Shown: positions 8,603 through 17,533, numbered from the stretch's first letter. The stretch: DNA of 43,777 bases from an uncultured Pelagibacteraceae bacterium (GCA_902596185.1 CACJSX010000005.1:1-43777); one strand, 5' to 3'. The notes: generated by a model from the letters alone, not told the origin. Numbers and translations are program-made.

Positions 8603-8603
8603 T

Positions 8604-9380
8604 TTATGAAAATGGTGTGCAAATAGATCTTTTTTTATCTTTTGTTATAAAATCAATTACATTTTTAACTAACGGATTCTCTTTGAAAGAACCATTCAAT
8701 TTAATTATATTTTCATTAATGTTTTTAGTGGCAAAGATTTCTTTATAAGCTTCGCTTAAGCCTAAGATATCCTTATTTTCAAATTTGGCTCTTCTTAGCC
8801 CTATTAAGTTCAGTCCTTGCAATGAATTTCTATTTCCTGTTGATAATCCATAAGGAATTACGTCATGCAATACACCTGTCATTCCACCAATCATAGCCAT
8901 TTTTCCAATTCTGGTGAATTGCTGAACAGCAGAGTTACCACCAATAATAACATTATCCTCAATGATTGCATGACCACCTAAAGGGACATTGTTAGCAATT
9001 ATTACGTTATTTCCAACTTGGCAATCATGAGCAATATGTGAAGAAATCATAAATAAACAGTTATCTCCAATTACTGTTTTACCGCCACCACCGACTGTTC
9101 CAGGATTTATTGTTACATATTCTCTGATTTTATTATTATCACCAATTACTAACTTTGTAAGTTCACCATTGTATTTCAAGTCCTGTGGATTATTAATAGA
9201 AACGAAAGGATAAATATTATTTCCCTTTCCAATTTTGGCATTTACTGAAATATTAACATGCGATTGAATAATAGTGTTCTCGCCAATTTCAACATTAGGA
9301 CCAATTACGCAATATGGACCGATAACAACATTTGATGCTATTTTTGCTTTTGGATCAATTATTGAAGTTTTATGTATCAT
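8604..9380 (-). CDS. lpxA: UDP-N-acetylglucosamine acyltransferase
   Basis: 258 residues, a left-handed parallel beta-helix acyltransferase. It performs the first step of lipid A synthesis, moving an R-3-hydroxyacyl chain from ACP to UDP-GlcNAc. Hexapeptide repeats (I/V-G-x4) run through about residues 5-190. The catalytic His is in SSHIAHDCQVGN (His118, equivalent to E. coli His125). The helical C-terminal domain begins around GLNLIGLRRAKF. The start ATG overlaps the lpxD stop by four bases. Length is that of the family. It works with the flanking lpxD, lpxI and lpxB on the same pathway. Confidence 0.95.
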   Translation of the reverse strand: MIHKTSIIDPKAKIASNVVIGPYCVIGPNVEIGENTIIQSHVNISVNAKIGKGNNIYPFVSINNPQDLKYNGELTKLVIGDNNKIREYVTINPGTVGGGGKTVIGDNCLFMISSHIAHDCQVGNNVIIANNVPLGGHAIIEDNVIIGGNSAVQQFTRIGKMAMIGGMTGVLHDVIPYGLSTGNRNSLQGLNLIGLRRAKFENKDILGLSEAYKEIFATKNINENIIKLNGSFKENPLVKNVIDFITKDKKRSICTPFS

Positions 9381-10357
9381 TTGTTTTCCTTAATAAATCT
9401 TTTTAAATCTTTAGCTGGATACCCCATAACTTTAGAGTTATCAGGTATATCTTTGATCACTCCTGAACCACCACCTATTTGAACATTGTTTCCTACTTTC
9501 AAATGTCCAGATATTCCTGCTTGTCCACCAATCATAACATTATTTCCTAAGGAAGAGCTTCCAGCAAAACCAACCTGTCCAGCAATGATACAATTATCAC
9601 CAATTTTGTTATTGTGAGCTATATGTACTTGATTATCTAAGAAAGTATTTTTGCCAATTACAGTATTTGATAAAGAACCTCTGTCAATTGTTGAGCCACA
9701 ACCAATCTCACAATTATCTTCAATTATAACTATACCAATATGAGGATAACGTATATTTCCATTATTACTTGGAAAAAAACCGAATCCTTTTTTTCCAACA
9801 ACACAGCCGTCTAAAATTAAAACATTGTTTTTAATTAATGTGTTTCTAATAATAACGTTGGATCCTATTGAACAATTATCACCAATAACAACATTGCTTT
9901 CAATAATTGTGTTGTGACCAATTGAACAGTTTGATCCAATTTTAACATTCTTTCCAATTAATATATTTTGACCATGATTTACAGAATTATTATAAGAAGT
10001 TTTTTCTATGTTTGAGGTATGAACATCAAAATCATCTGTAATAGCATCAGGGTAAAACATTGTGGTAACCATCGCTGTTGATACAAGAACATTATCAACT
10101 TCTATTGGTTTGCAAGTATCTGGTAATTTATTGGATAAATTTTTTGTTGTAATGCAGAAAGCGGCTTTTGTTTTTGAAGCTGCTAATTCATATTTTTTAG
10201 AATGAAAAAATGTAATATCTTTATTTGATGCATTAACAAGATCTTTGATATCAGTAATATTTATTCCACTAAATTTAGATATATTTTGAGATTTTATCTG
10301 AGTTAAAATCTCTTCAATTTTTTTTGGACCTTTGTTTTCAAAAAAAGGATTAATCAT
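9377..10357 (-). CDS. lpxD: UDP-3-O-(3-hydroxyacyl)glucosamine N-acyltransferase
   Basis: 326 residues. LpxD adds the second hydroxyacyl chain, N-linked, to UDP-3-O-acylglucosamine. The N-terminal uridine-binding domain (about 15-100) includes DITFFHSKKYEL and KAAFCITT. It is followed by a long set of hexapeptide repeats forming the beta-helix. The catalytic histidine region is QVHIAHNNKIGDN, and the C-terminal end has MGYPAKDLKRFI. The N-terminal domain distinguishes it from LpxA. Unusually, fabZ lies upstream of it, whereas the common order is lpxD-fabZ-lpxA. A perfect 8-base-pair hairpin occupies the region just before the ATG (see 10360-10380), and no Shine-Dalgarno is evident. Confidence 0.94.
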   Translation of the reverse strand: MINPFFENKGPKKIEEILTQIKSQNISKFSGINITDIKDLVNASNKDITFFHSKKYELAASKTKAAFCITTKNLSNKLPDTCKPIEVDNVLVSTAMVTTMFYPDAITDDFDVHTSNIEKTSYNNSVNHGQNILIGKNVKIGSNCSIGHNTIIESNVVIGDNCSIGSNVIIRNTLIKNNVLILDGCVVGKKGFGFFPSNNGNIRYPHIGIVIIEDNCEIGCGSTIDRGSLSNTVIGKNTFLDNQVHIAHNNKIGDNCIIAGQVGFAGSSSLGNNVMIGGQAGISGHLKVGNNVQIGGGSGVIKDIPDNSKVMGYPAKDLKRFIKENK

Positions 10358-10359
10358 TA

Positions 10360-10380
10360 ATTGTTTTTTACCAAAACAAT
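10360..10380 (-). promoter_or_regulatory. Perfect hairpin immediately upstream of the lpxD start
   Basis: ATTGTTTT at 10360-10367 and AAAACAAT at 10373-10380 form an exact 8-base inverted repeat with a 5-base loop. In the minus-strand mRNA the stem ends two bases before the lpxD ATG (10357-10355), exactly where a ribosome-binding site would be. It lies in the 53-base fabZ-lpxD spacer, the longest gap in the rpsB-lpxB chain. It could modulate lpxD translation or act as an mRNA stability or processing element. It lacks the GC-rich stem of an intrinsic terminator. Function is inferred only. Confidence 0.45.
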
Positions 10381-10410
10381 CTACAAATACTTATCAACAA
10401 ATATTACTAA

Positions 10411-10854
10411 TTATTTTTTGTCAACAATTGTAGCTGACCATTGAGCATCTGCCATTCTTTTTCCGGAAACAAAGGCCTCTCCTTTATATTTCCAAACCCT
10501 CCCATGGGAACGAATAGCTTCAATATTTAATTCAAGTTTACAGTCAGGAATAACTGGGTTTCTAAATCTAGCTTTTTCAACACTCATTAAAAAAACTAAT
10601 TTATTTTCATACTCTTTTTTATCAATACCATGAGCTGTTAAAGCTGCAGCAGCCTGACCAAATGCTTCAACTATTAAAACCCCAGGTAAAACAGGTTGAC
10701 CCGGGAAATGACCGTCGACATAGAAAGCATCTTTTTTAACATTCATAATCCCGGTAGCAGAATGTAGTTTTTTAATATTTTTTAGTTCGTCAATTAAAAG
10801 CATTGGTTCACGATGTGGTAATAAATCAGCTATTTGTTTTTTATTTAAATTCAT
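10411..10854 (-). CDS. fabZ: 3-hydroxyacyl-[acyl-carrier-protein] dehydratase
   Basis: 147 residues, hot-dog fold. FabZ dehydrates 3-hydroxyacyl-ACP in fatty acid elongation, and so competes with LpxA and LpxD for the hydroxyacyl-ACP pool; that is the usual explanation for its linkage to lpx genes. The N-terminus has LLPHREPMLLIDE. The active site is DGHFPGQPVLPGVLIVEA, with His49 and Glu63. Length and motifs are normal. The start lies two bases from the end of skp. A 53-base spacer follows before lpxD. FabA is excluded by the short length and the FabZ-type active-site context. Confidence 0.95.
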   Translation of the reverse strand: MNLNKKQIADLLPHREPMLLIDELKNIKKLHSATGIMNVKKDAFYVDGHFPGQPVLPGVLIVEAFGQAAAALTAHGIDKKEYENKLVFLMSVEKARFRNPVIPDCKLELNIEAIRSHGRVWKYKGEAFVSGKRMADAQWSATIVDKK

Positions 10855-10856
10855 AA

Positions 10857-11378
10857 TTAGTTTATAATTATCTCTTTAATATTTTCATTAAATATTTTGA
10901 AAATATCCTCGGTTATATCTAAATTTTTTTTACCCATCAGCAAATTTTCTTTTTTTAAAATTAAATTTATTGAATTTGATATAGAGTATTTTTCAACAAT
11001 AATATTAAGTTTTTCAAAGAATTGTTTTTCGGCCTTTGATTTAAATATTGATAAATCTCTGTTTTTTTGTGAAATTTTTAAATTAATTTCTTTAACATTG
11101 TTCTCTAAATCTAAAACTTTTTTTTCATATTCAGATTGTGAAAGAACATTTTTTTGAGCTGTTATGAGATTTTTTTTATCATCAATTTCTTTCTTAAAGA
11201 TTTTTATCTCTAAATCTAAATTTTCTTTTTGTTCTTTTATTTGTAAATTTAAATTTTTTCCAGCGTTAGAATTTAAAAAAATATAATTTAAATCAATAAA
11301 AGCGATTTTTTCAGATGCAAAAGAGTTATTAATGTTAAAAATAAAAATTATAAAATAGAAAAAAAATTTTTTAATCAT
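10857..11378 (-). CDS. skp: OmpH/Skp-family periplasmic chaperone
   Basis: 173 residues. An N-terminal signal peptide is visible (basic start, hydrophobic FFFYFIIFIFNIN, then a likely cleavage after NSFA-S). The mature part begins EKIAFIDLNYIFLNS, characteristic of OmpH/Skp. A long Lys/Glu-rich coiled-coil region runs through about residues 40-130. Skp trimers hold unfolded outer-membrane proteins in the periplasm and deliver them to the Bam machine. It follows bamA by three bases, the usual bamA-skp pairing. Sequence conservation in this family is low, so the call relies on architecture and position as well as the N-terminal motif. Confidence 0.85.
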   Translation of the reverse strand: MIKKFFFYFIIFIFNINNSFASEKIAFIDLNYIFLNSNAGKNLNLQIKEQKENLDLEIKIFKKEIDDKKNLITAQKNVLSQSEYEKKVLDLENNVKEINLKISQKNRDLSIFKSKAEKQFFEKLNIIVEKYSISNSINLILKKENLLMGKKNLDITEDIFKIFNENIKEIIIN

Positions 11379-11381
11379 TAA

Positions 11382-13631
11382 TTAGAACGTTGTTCCAAGA
11401 TTGAACCTGAAAGATTCTGTTTTATCTGTAGATTTTTTTGTTATTGGTTGGCTCAATGAAAAACTTAAAGGACCGACAGGAGATAAAAATTCTAATGCTA
11501 TTCCAGTAGAACTTCTAATTGTATTTGAGTCTTCAATTGAGTTATCATAATCTACACCCCAAACATTCCCAATATCTATAAAATAAGAAAAGTCTAAATT
11601 TTCAAAACTTGTTAGTATACCTGGTAAATTAGTAGAAAAATTTAATGCAGATACATAATTTCCACCTATGTAATCATCATTATCTTTAGGGCCAATTTTA
11701 CCTTTTTGAAAACCTCTTAATCTGTAATAAGGCATTTTTGCTCTTTTTGAAATTCTTACATCAGAACCATCTAAAGAATTTACTGCTTTAAAATAAAAAC
11801 TAGCTTTTCCGGTCATACTTTTCGACTCGTTTAATGATTTGTACTTAGTAAAGGTAATTGAATTTGAAATTTCATTTTTACTAGAAGAAATTGGAAATTG
11901 TTGAAAAAAAGATAATTTATTTCCTCTAGATGGGTTATATGAAGAATCTCTGGTATCGAAATCTAAACCATAATTAAAATAAAAATCAGTATAATTTCCT
12001 TCTTGTTTTTTTAAATTTGAAGATGCAGTCGAGTTTGTTGTTAAATCTTCAATTGAAAAATCTAATTCTGGACTAAAAAATAAATTTTCATATTGCTCAA
12101 ATTTTGTTCCTAGAGAAAAACCGGCAGTAGATATTTTATATCCAGAGGCAGTAAGATTATCTTCATTGGTAGATTTTATTGTTGTAAATAAAGTATTATC
12201 TGTATAGTTAAAATAAGGTTTGGCATAGGTAAGTGCTCCTTTGATTGATTCTTCTGAAATCTCTAAATCTGCCTTTAAAGTAACTCCTTTACCAAGAAAA
12301 TTTTTCTCTTTAATTCCACCACCTATTACGGATCCAGATGTTCCAACACCAGCTCCTAATGAAATTTCACCTGTTGGTTTTTCTTCAACTGAAATATTTA
12401 CTATTCTGGTATTTGGCGTTGATCCCTCATTAACATTTGACTCTACTTTTTTAAAAATTCCTAATGATTTAATTTTATTTATTGATTTGTTAAATAAAAT
12501 TTCATTGAAAGGGTCTCCTTCATCAACAATAAAATTATTACGTATTACTTCCTCAATTGTGTTGAAATTTCCAAATATGTTAATTTTTTCTACATAAAAT
12601 TTATCAGAATCAGAAACAGTAAATACAAAATCTATTTTATTTTGGTCTATAATATTCTCAGAAACATCAACTTTTATAAAATCATAAAGCTTGGAGGAGG
12701 CTATACGGTCAATTTCGTCTAAGATAAGATTTAAATTATCTAGTGAATATGTTTCGTTTTGAAGTTTCTTAAAAATTTTTTTAATTTTTTTAAAATCATT
12801 ATCTTTATAATCTTGAGGTAACTCCAAAGAAAAATTATTGAAAAAATGTTTTTTTCCAGCGTTTATGTTGAAGATGAGTTTAAATGAACCTTCGTTGTTT
12901 AATTCAGCGAATGAATTAAGTACTTTGACATTATAATATCCATTATTTTTATAATAATTTTCTAAAAGACGCTTATCGAGATTAATTAATGATTGATTCA
13001 GATAAACTTTATTAGATATAAATTTCCAAAATTTATGCTCTTCAGATGCAATTAGCTCTAATAATTTTTTATCTTTAATTTTTTTATCACCTATGAATAC
13101 AATCTCTTTAATTTTAGCTTTTTTACCAAGATTTATATCTAGAGTAATTTTTACAGAATTTAATTCATTATTTTTTTTTAAAGATGTTTTTATATCAGCA
13201 AAATAAAAGCCATTTGTTTTGAGAATATTATTGATTAAATCTAGGTCTTTTTGTAATGCTATTTGAGTGTATGATTTTCTATTTTTGAGAGATATCTCTT
13301 CATAGATGATATCTTTAAAACTTTTTTTTTTTACACCAATTATTTCAATTTCTTCAATAATAGGATTTTCAATTACAGAAATTTTTAAAATTCCATTCTC
13401 TTCAAATATATCGATGTCACTAAAAAAATTTGTATTGTAAAGTTTTTTTAAAGAATTGTTTAAGTCATCAATATCATAATTTTCATTAATTTTAATATCA
13501 GCCAATACAATTATTGTTTCTTTTGATATCCTTTGATTTCCTTCAACATCTATATTCTTGATTATTGCTGAATTAGCATAATTGAATATAAACAAAAAAA
13601 AGAATAAAACTTTAACGTAAATTTTTTTCAT
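11382..13631 (-). CDS. bamA: Outer membrane protein assembly factor BamA
   Basis: 749 residues. BamA is the Omp85 core of the machine that folds and inserts outer-membrane beta-barrel proteins. A signal peptide is present (KVLFFFLFIFNYANS, then A). POTRA-like domains occupy about 22-420, the first beginning IIKNIDVEGNQRIS and the last including KFYVEKINIFGNFNT. The beta-barrel follows from about EISLGAGVGTSGSV, with the conserved RGF loop motif in YRLRGFQKGKIGP. The chain ends in Phe (NLGTTF), as expected of a Bam substrate signal. It lies between dxr (8-base gap) and skp. The rseP protease gene that often separates dxr and bamA is missing here. Confidence 0.95.
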   Translation of the reverse strand: MKKIYVKVLFFFLFIFNYANSAIIKNIDVEGNQRISKETIIVLADIKINENYDIDDLNNSLKKLYNTNFFSDIDIFEENGILKISVIENPIIEEIEIIGVKKKSFKDIIYEEISLKNRKSYTQIALQKDLDLINNILKTNGFYFADIKTSLKKNNELNSVKITLDINLGKKAKIKEIVFIGDKKIKDKKLLELIASEEHKFWKFISNKVYLNQSLINLDKRLLENYYKNNGYYNVKVLNSFAELNNEGSFKLIFNINAGKKHFFNNFSLELPQDYKDNDFKKIKKIFKKLQNETYSLDNLNLILDEIDRIASSKLYDFIKVDVSENIIDQNKIDFVFTVSDSDKFYVEKINIFGNFNTIEEVIRNNFIVDEGDPFNEILFNKSINKIKSLGIFKKVESNVNEGSTPNTRIVNISVEEKPTGEISLGAGVGTSGSVIGGGIKEKNFLGKGVTLKADLEISEESIKGALTYAKPYFNYTDNTLFTTIKSTNEDNLTASGYKISTAGFSLGTKFEQYENLFFSPELDFSIEDLTTNSTASSNLKKQEGNYTDFYFNYGLDFDTRDSSYNPSRGNKLSFFQQFPISSSKNEISNSITFTKYKSLNESKSMTGKASFYFKAVNSLDGSDVRISKRAKMPYYRLRGFQKGKIGPKDNDDYIGGNYVSALNFSTNLPGILTSFENLDFSYFIDIGNVWGVDYDNSIEDSNTIRSSTGIALEFLSPVGPLSFSLSQPITKKSTDKTESFRFNLGTTF

Positions 13632-13639
13632 GCAATGAT

Positions 13640-14806
13640 TTATACACTTAAATAATTCATTTTTATACTTACATATTTTTTCAGTCTGTAAATTTGATCA
13701 ATATTATTAGGCTTTATTTTTTTATATTTTAAAAATTCAGTAGAATTTGAAATCTTGTAAATTAATTTGTTAAGTCTAAGAAAATCAATCTCGTTATTCA
13801 AAAATTTATGTACTAAAAAATCATTTATGGTTAACAATACAGTTTCATACAATGAATTAAAATTTGGTAATTTATTTAAAAGTTTTGTACAAGAAAATTT
13901 ATTTTTATTTACATTTTTAAAATTTAAATTGTTTAAAATTTTAAAATTAAGTGATTTTGTTTTTATTGTGTTTGCACCTGATTGATAAATAGAATTTTTA
14001 ATAGGTATTTTCATATTTGGTTCATGCATTAACATTTTTGTTATTCCATTATTGAATTCTACAATGGCATGTACGTATGATTTAGGATGTATTAAAATTG
14101 ATATCTTTCTATATGGGACATCAAATATATGTCGAGCTTCAATGACTTCAAAGACTTTGTTCATTAAAGTTGCTGAATCTATTGTTATTTTCTTACCCAT
14201 TTTCCAATTAGGATGTTTTAAAGCCATTTTTGGTTTAATTGATTTAAATTTATTTTTTGGAAAATTTAAAAATGGACCGCCAGAAGCTGTAATATAAATT
14301 TTTTTTATTTCTTCAATTTTATGTTCTTTTAACAAAGTAAAGATGGAATAATGCTCAGAGTCTATTGGTAAAAATTTTGTATTATATTTTTTTAGGTTTT
14401 TTTTAATTAAGCTCCAGCCACTGATAATCGACTCCTTGTTTACGACTGCTAAATTTTTTGTATATTTTGATAATAACAATGTTGCCTCAAGACCCTCTAT
14501 TCCAGAAATTGAAACCATTGAATAATAAATTTTATTTTTTTGTAAAATTTTATTTATTTCAATTAATTTATTATAAATATTGATTTTTAATTTTTTATAT
14601 TTTTTTTTTGCTTTAAGATATTCTTGTTGATTATTTATGATAATATTTTTAACGTTTAGTTGTTTTGCTTGACTAATAATTTTTTTAACATTTGAATTTG
14701 TGGATAACAAAATAACATTAAAATTTTTTTTATCATTTTTTATTACTTCAAAAGTGTTTGTTCCAACAGATCCGGTAGATCCAAAAATAACAACATTTTT
14801 TTTCAT
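13640..14806 (-). CDS. dxr: 1-deoxy-D-xylulose 5-phosphate reductoisomerase
   Basis: 388 residues. Dxr makes 2-C-methyl-D-erythritol 4-phosphate in the MEP isoprenoid pathway, using NADPH and a divalent metal. The N-terminal Rossmann loop is GSTGSVG (residues 9-15). The substrate region has AVVNKESIISG; the metal and catalytic segment has PIDSEHYSIF, TASGGPF and HPNWKMGKKITIDSATLMNK. The C-terminal helical domain is more divergent and Lys/Asn-rich than usual, in line with the AT-rich genome. It overlaps cdsA by four bases. With downstream farnesyl diphosphate synthesis it supplies precursor for neighbouring uppS. Confidence 0.94.
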   Translation of the reverse strand: MKKNVVIFGSTGSVGTNTFEVIKNDKKNFNVILLSTNSNVKKIISQAKQLNVKNIIINNQQEYLKAKKKYKKLKINIYNKLIEINKILQKNKIYYSMVSISGIEGLEATLLLSKYTKNLAVVNKESIISGWSLIKKNLKKYNTKFLPIDSEHYSIFTLLKEHKIEEIKKIYITASGGPFLNFPKNKFKSIKPKMALKHPNWKMGKKITIDSATLMNKVFEVIEARHIFDVPYRKISILIHPKSYVHAIVEFNNGITKMLMHEPNMKIPIKNSIYQSGANTIKTKSLNFKILNNLNFKNVNKNKFSCTKLLNKLPNFNSLYETVLLTINDFLVHKFLNNEIDFLRLNKLIYKISNSTEFLKYKKIKPNNIDQIYRLKKYVSIKMNYLSV

Positions 14807-15459
14807 GATATAATATATAATTTATGAAAATAATAAGTTAAAGGTATAACGAATAAAATTCCATCTATCCTATCCAACAAACCACCATGACCAGGTAAAA
14901 CTGATCCTGTATCTTTAACTTTAGCTATTCTTTTCAATATTGATATTAATAAATCTCCACACTGACATATAAATGAAATAACTAAAGTAGAAAAAATGAT
15001 AACAAAAAAATCTAATGAATTATCAAGATTTAAAAAAATTATTGCTGGTATCAGAGAGAAAACGAATGAACCTATGCTACCAGATATTGTTTTATTTGGA
15101 CTAATTTTAGTTAATTTTTTTCCACCTATAGTTTTACCAATTACATATCCTCCTGTATCAGAAAAAATACAAATCAATAAAGTAAAAATAAGTAAATATG
15201 GTGGTGAATTGTAAATATTGTAAGAACAATAAACAAAAATAATTAGATATAAAAGAGAAAGTATATTAGATAAAAAAATATAATGAATTTTAGAAAACAT
15301 TTTATTAATCAAATTTCTAAATTCAATAAAACAAATTATAGATGAGATTAATAAAAGTATTAACCATAAATTTTTATTTATAAAAATTGAACAAAAAAGA
15401 ATTAATAAAAGTATAATTGAAGTAAAAATTCTTTTGATTAAGTTTGTTTCTAAATTCAT
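14803..15459 (-). CDS. cdsA: Phosphatidate cytidylyltransferase
   Basis: 218 residues, a polytopic membrane protein with several Ile/Leu-rich segments from about residue 10 onward. CdsA converts phosphatidic acid and CTP to CDP-diacylglycerol, the precursor of bacterial phospholipids. The CDP-alcohol signature is clear near the C-terminus: ILKRIAKVKDTGSVLPGHGG followed by LLDRID. SDTGGYVIGKTIGGKKL lies upstream of it. The protein is shorter than the E. coli enzyme, with fewer N-terminal membrane helices, as often seen in alphaproteobacteria. It shares one base with the uppS stop and overlaps dxr by four. Confidence 0.93.
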   Translation of the reverse strand: MNLETNLIKRIFTSIILLLILFCSIFINKNLWLILLLISSIICFIEFRNLINKMFSKIHYIFLSNILSLLYLIIFVYCSYNIYNSPPYLLIFTLLICIFSDTGGYVIGKTIGGKKLTKISPNKTISGSIGSFVFSLIPAIIFLNLDNSLDFFVIIFSTLVISFICQCGDLLISILKRIAKVKDTGSVLPGHGGLLDRIDGILFVIPLTYYFHKLYIIS

Positions 15460-16133
15460 TAAATACTTCCAAAATTTCTTTTAAGTTTTAAGAATTTTTT
15501 TATAATAACATTATAATCTTTTTCATTAAAATCTGGCCAAAGTTTTTTAATAAAAAAAATTTCTGAATAAGAAATCTGCCATAGTAAAAAATTACTGAGT
15601 CTATTTGTGTTTCCTGTTCTAATTAATATATCAGGATCTGGAATATTTTTAGTATACAAACAATTAGAAATATTTGTTTCATTAATTTTTTTTTTATTTT
15701 TATTTATTAATTTTACAGCATTTATTATTTCACTTTTCGATCCATAATTAAGAGCTAGATTAATTTGTAATTTTTTATTATTTTTTGTCTTATTTTCACA
15801 AAATAAAAGTAATTTATTTAATTTTTTTGAAAAATTTTTTTTACCTATAATCTTTAATTTAATTTGTTGTTTATGAAGATCAAAAATCTTATTGTTAAGA
15901 AAATTTTCTAGTAATTTAAACAAATAACTCACTTCACTTATTGGTCTCTTCCAATTTTCTGTTGAAAAAGCATACAATGTTAAAAATGATATTTTATTTT
16001 GAATTGATGCCTTTATAATTTTTTCAACAGTCTTTAAACCATATCTGTGGCCCTTGTTTCTAGAATTATAATTTTTTAAACCCCATCTACCATTGCCATC
16101 CATAATAATGGCTACATGCTTTAATGGATTCAT
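15459..16133 (-). CDS. uppS: Undecaprenyl diphosphate synthase (cis-prenyltransferase)
   Basis: 224 residues. UppS extends farnesyl diphosphate with isopentenyl units to undecaprenyl diphosphate, the lipid carrier for peptidoglycan and other wall polymers. The catalytic N-terminal motif is IIMDGNGRWG with Asp12. TLYAFSTENWKRP follows, and the C-terminal pocket has LIRTGNTNRLSNFLLWQ and EIFFIKKLWPDF. It is somewhat short because the C-terminal tail is reduced. The ATG overlaps the frr stop by four bases, giving the familiar frr-uppS-cdsA-dxr order. Confidence 0.95.
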   Translation of the reverse strand: MNPLKHVAIIMDGNGRWGLKNYNSRNKGHRYGLKTVEKIIKASIQNKISFLTLYAFSTENWKRPISEVSYLFKLLENFLNNKIFDLHKQQIKLKIIGKKNFSKKLNKLLLFCENKTKNNKKLQINLALNYGSKSEIINAVKLINKNKKKINETNISNCLYTKNIPDPDILIRTGNTNRLSNFLLWQISYSEIFFIKKLWPDFNEKDYNVIIKKFLKLKRNFGSI

Positions 16134-16681
16134 ATTGTCATTATTTCTTTTTCTTTTACTAAAACCTTTTCGTCAACTTTGTTGATATGTTGATCTGTAA
16201 TTGTTTGAATACTTTTTTCGTTTAATTTTTCTTCATCTTCGCCAATTTCTTTTTTTTTTAAAAGTTTTTTTAGTTCTTCGTTTGCTTCTCTTCTTATATT
16301 TCTAATTGAAACTTTACATTTTTCACCAATAGATTTGATTAATTTCTTAAGTTCAGTTCTTCTTTCTTCGTTAAGTTCTGGTATTGGTAATCTTATTAAT
16401 TGTCCATCTATTTGAGGATTCAGACCTAGGTCAGACTTTTGAATAGCTGCATCAACTAAAGATACATTGTTAACATCCCATACTTGAATATTTATCATCC
16501 TGGGCTCTGGTGTAGTGATACTTCCAACTTGGTTTATTGGCATTTGTTGACCATATACATCTACTTTAATTAAATCTAACATAGATGCGTTTGCTCGTCC
16601 GGTTCTAAGAGAAGACAATTCTTTAGAAAATACATCAATAGCTTTATCCATTTTAAGGCCATATGATTTTTCATCAAACAT
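16130..16681 (-). CDS. frr: Ribosome recycling factor
   Basis: 183 residues, nearly the standard 185. RRF works with EF-G to split post-termination ribosomes. Visible conserved parts are ELSSLRTGRANASMLD, VDVYGQQMPINQVGSI, EPRMINIQVWD, NPQIDGQLIRLPIP, LTEERR-like NEERRTELKKLIK and VSIRNIRREANEELKKL. This is a full-length two-domain RRF. It begins exactly where tsf ends, with no base between them. In most proteobacteria pyrH (UMP kinase) sits in that slot; it is not here. Confidence 0.96.
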   Translation of the reverse strand: MFDEKSYGLKMDKAIDVFSKELSSLRTGRANASMLDLIKVDVYGQQMPINQVGSITTPEPRMINIQVWDVNNVSLVDAAIQKSDLGLNPQIDGQLIRLPIPELNEERRTELKKLIKSIGEKCKVSIRNIRREANEELKKLLKKKEIGEDEEKLNEKSIQTITDQHINKVDEKVLVKEKEIMTI

Positions 16682-17533
16682 TTACTCTCCTATTTTGATT
16701 CTATAAAACTCTTTAATTTTCAAATCAGCTATTGATAGTTCTTTTAATACATCTTGAACTTTTTTCTTAGGTTCCATTACCCAGGCTTGAGTTAAAAGTG
16801 CATTTTCTTCTTTAAATTTATTCATTTTGCCTAAGCTAATTTTTTTTGCGATATCATCAGGCTTTCCTGAATTTTTTAATTCTTCTGTAACCAATTTTTG
16901 TTCTTTATCAATAATTGATTGATCTATTGAATTAGAGTCTAAAGCTAATGGATTTGATGCTGCAATATGCATAGATAATTGTTTACTAAAAGAAATGATT
17001 AAGTCTGAATTATCTTTTGTATCTAGTGAAACCATAACTGCTAATTTTGCTACATTGTCTTTTATAACTGTATGAAGATAATGATTATTTACTCCATCTG
17101 TATTTTCTAATGTTTTAGCTTTTCCAATGGTGATTTTTTCACCAATTTTAGCAATTAAAGCAACCAAATTGTCTTCTACAGTTTGGTCATTTTGCATTTT
17201 AGTTTTTTTTAATTCTTCTATGTTTGAATTTTTTTGATTATTTAGTTCACTTAATTCTTTAACAAAGGAAATAAAGTCCTCATTTTTTGCAACAAAATCT
17301 GTTTCACAATTTACCTCAATAACAGAAGTTTTGTTATTATCTCCACTAAGCACTACAACTCCTTCCTTTGCATCTCTAGACATTTTTTTTGCTGCTTTAG
17401 AAATTCCTTTAACTCTTAAAATTTCAATTGCTTTATCTAAATTTCCATTTGACTCTTTAATAGCTAAATTACAGTCTTTAAAACCTGCGCCAGTTGCTTC
17501 TCTTAGTTTTTTAACCTTTTCTATATCACTCAT
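16682..17533 (-). CDS. tsf: Translation elongation factor Ts
   Basis: 283 residues. EF-Ts exchanges GDP on EF-Tu. The N-terminal UBA-like domain has [18 protein letters not shown]. The core has [18 protein letters not shown], with the TDFVAKN element that contacts EF-Tu. The dimerisation and coiled-coil region contains [11 protein letters not shown], and the tail has LLTQAWV. It is a typical proteobacterial EF-Ts in length and layout. It shares one base with the rpsB stop codon, and the pair is almost certainly cotranscribed from the rpsB leader region. Confidence 0.96.
   Translation of the reverse strand: MSDIEKVKKLREATGAGFKDCNLAIKESNGNLDKAIEILRVKGISKAAKKMSRDAKEGVVVLSGDNNKTSVIEVNCETDFVAKNEDFISFVKELSELNNQKNSNIEELKKTKMQNDQTVEDNLVALIAKIGEKITIGKAKTLENTDGVNNHYLHTVIKDNVAKLAVMVSLDTKDNSDLIISFSKQLSMHIAASNPLALDSNSIDQSIIDKEQKLVTEELKNSGKPDDIAKKISLGKMNKFKEENALLTQAWVMEPKKKVQDVLKELSIADLKIKEFYRIKIGE

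Noticed and set aside
10391..10399. TTATCAACA, resembling a DnaA box
   Set aside because: Single copy with a mismatch in AT-rich spacer DNA, no clustered boxes and no origin-associated genes.
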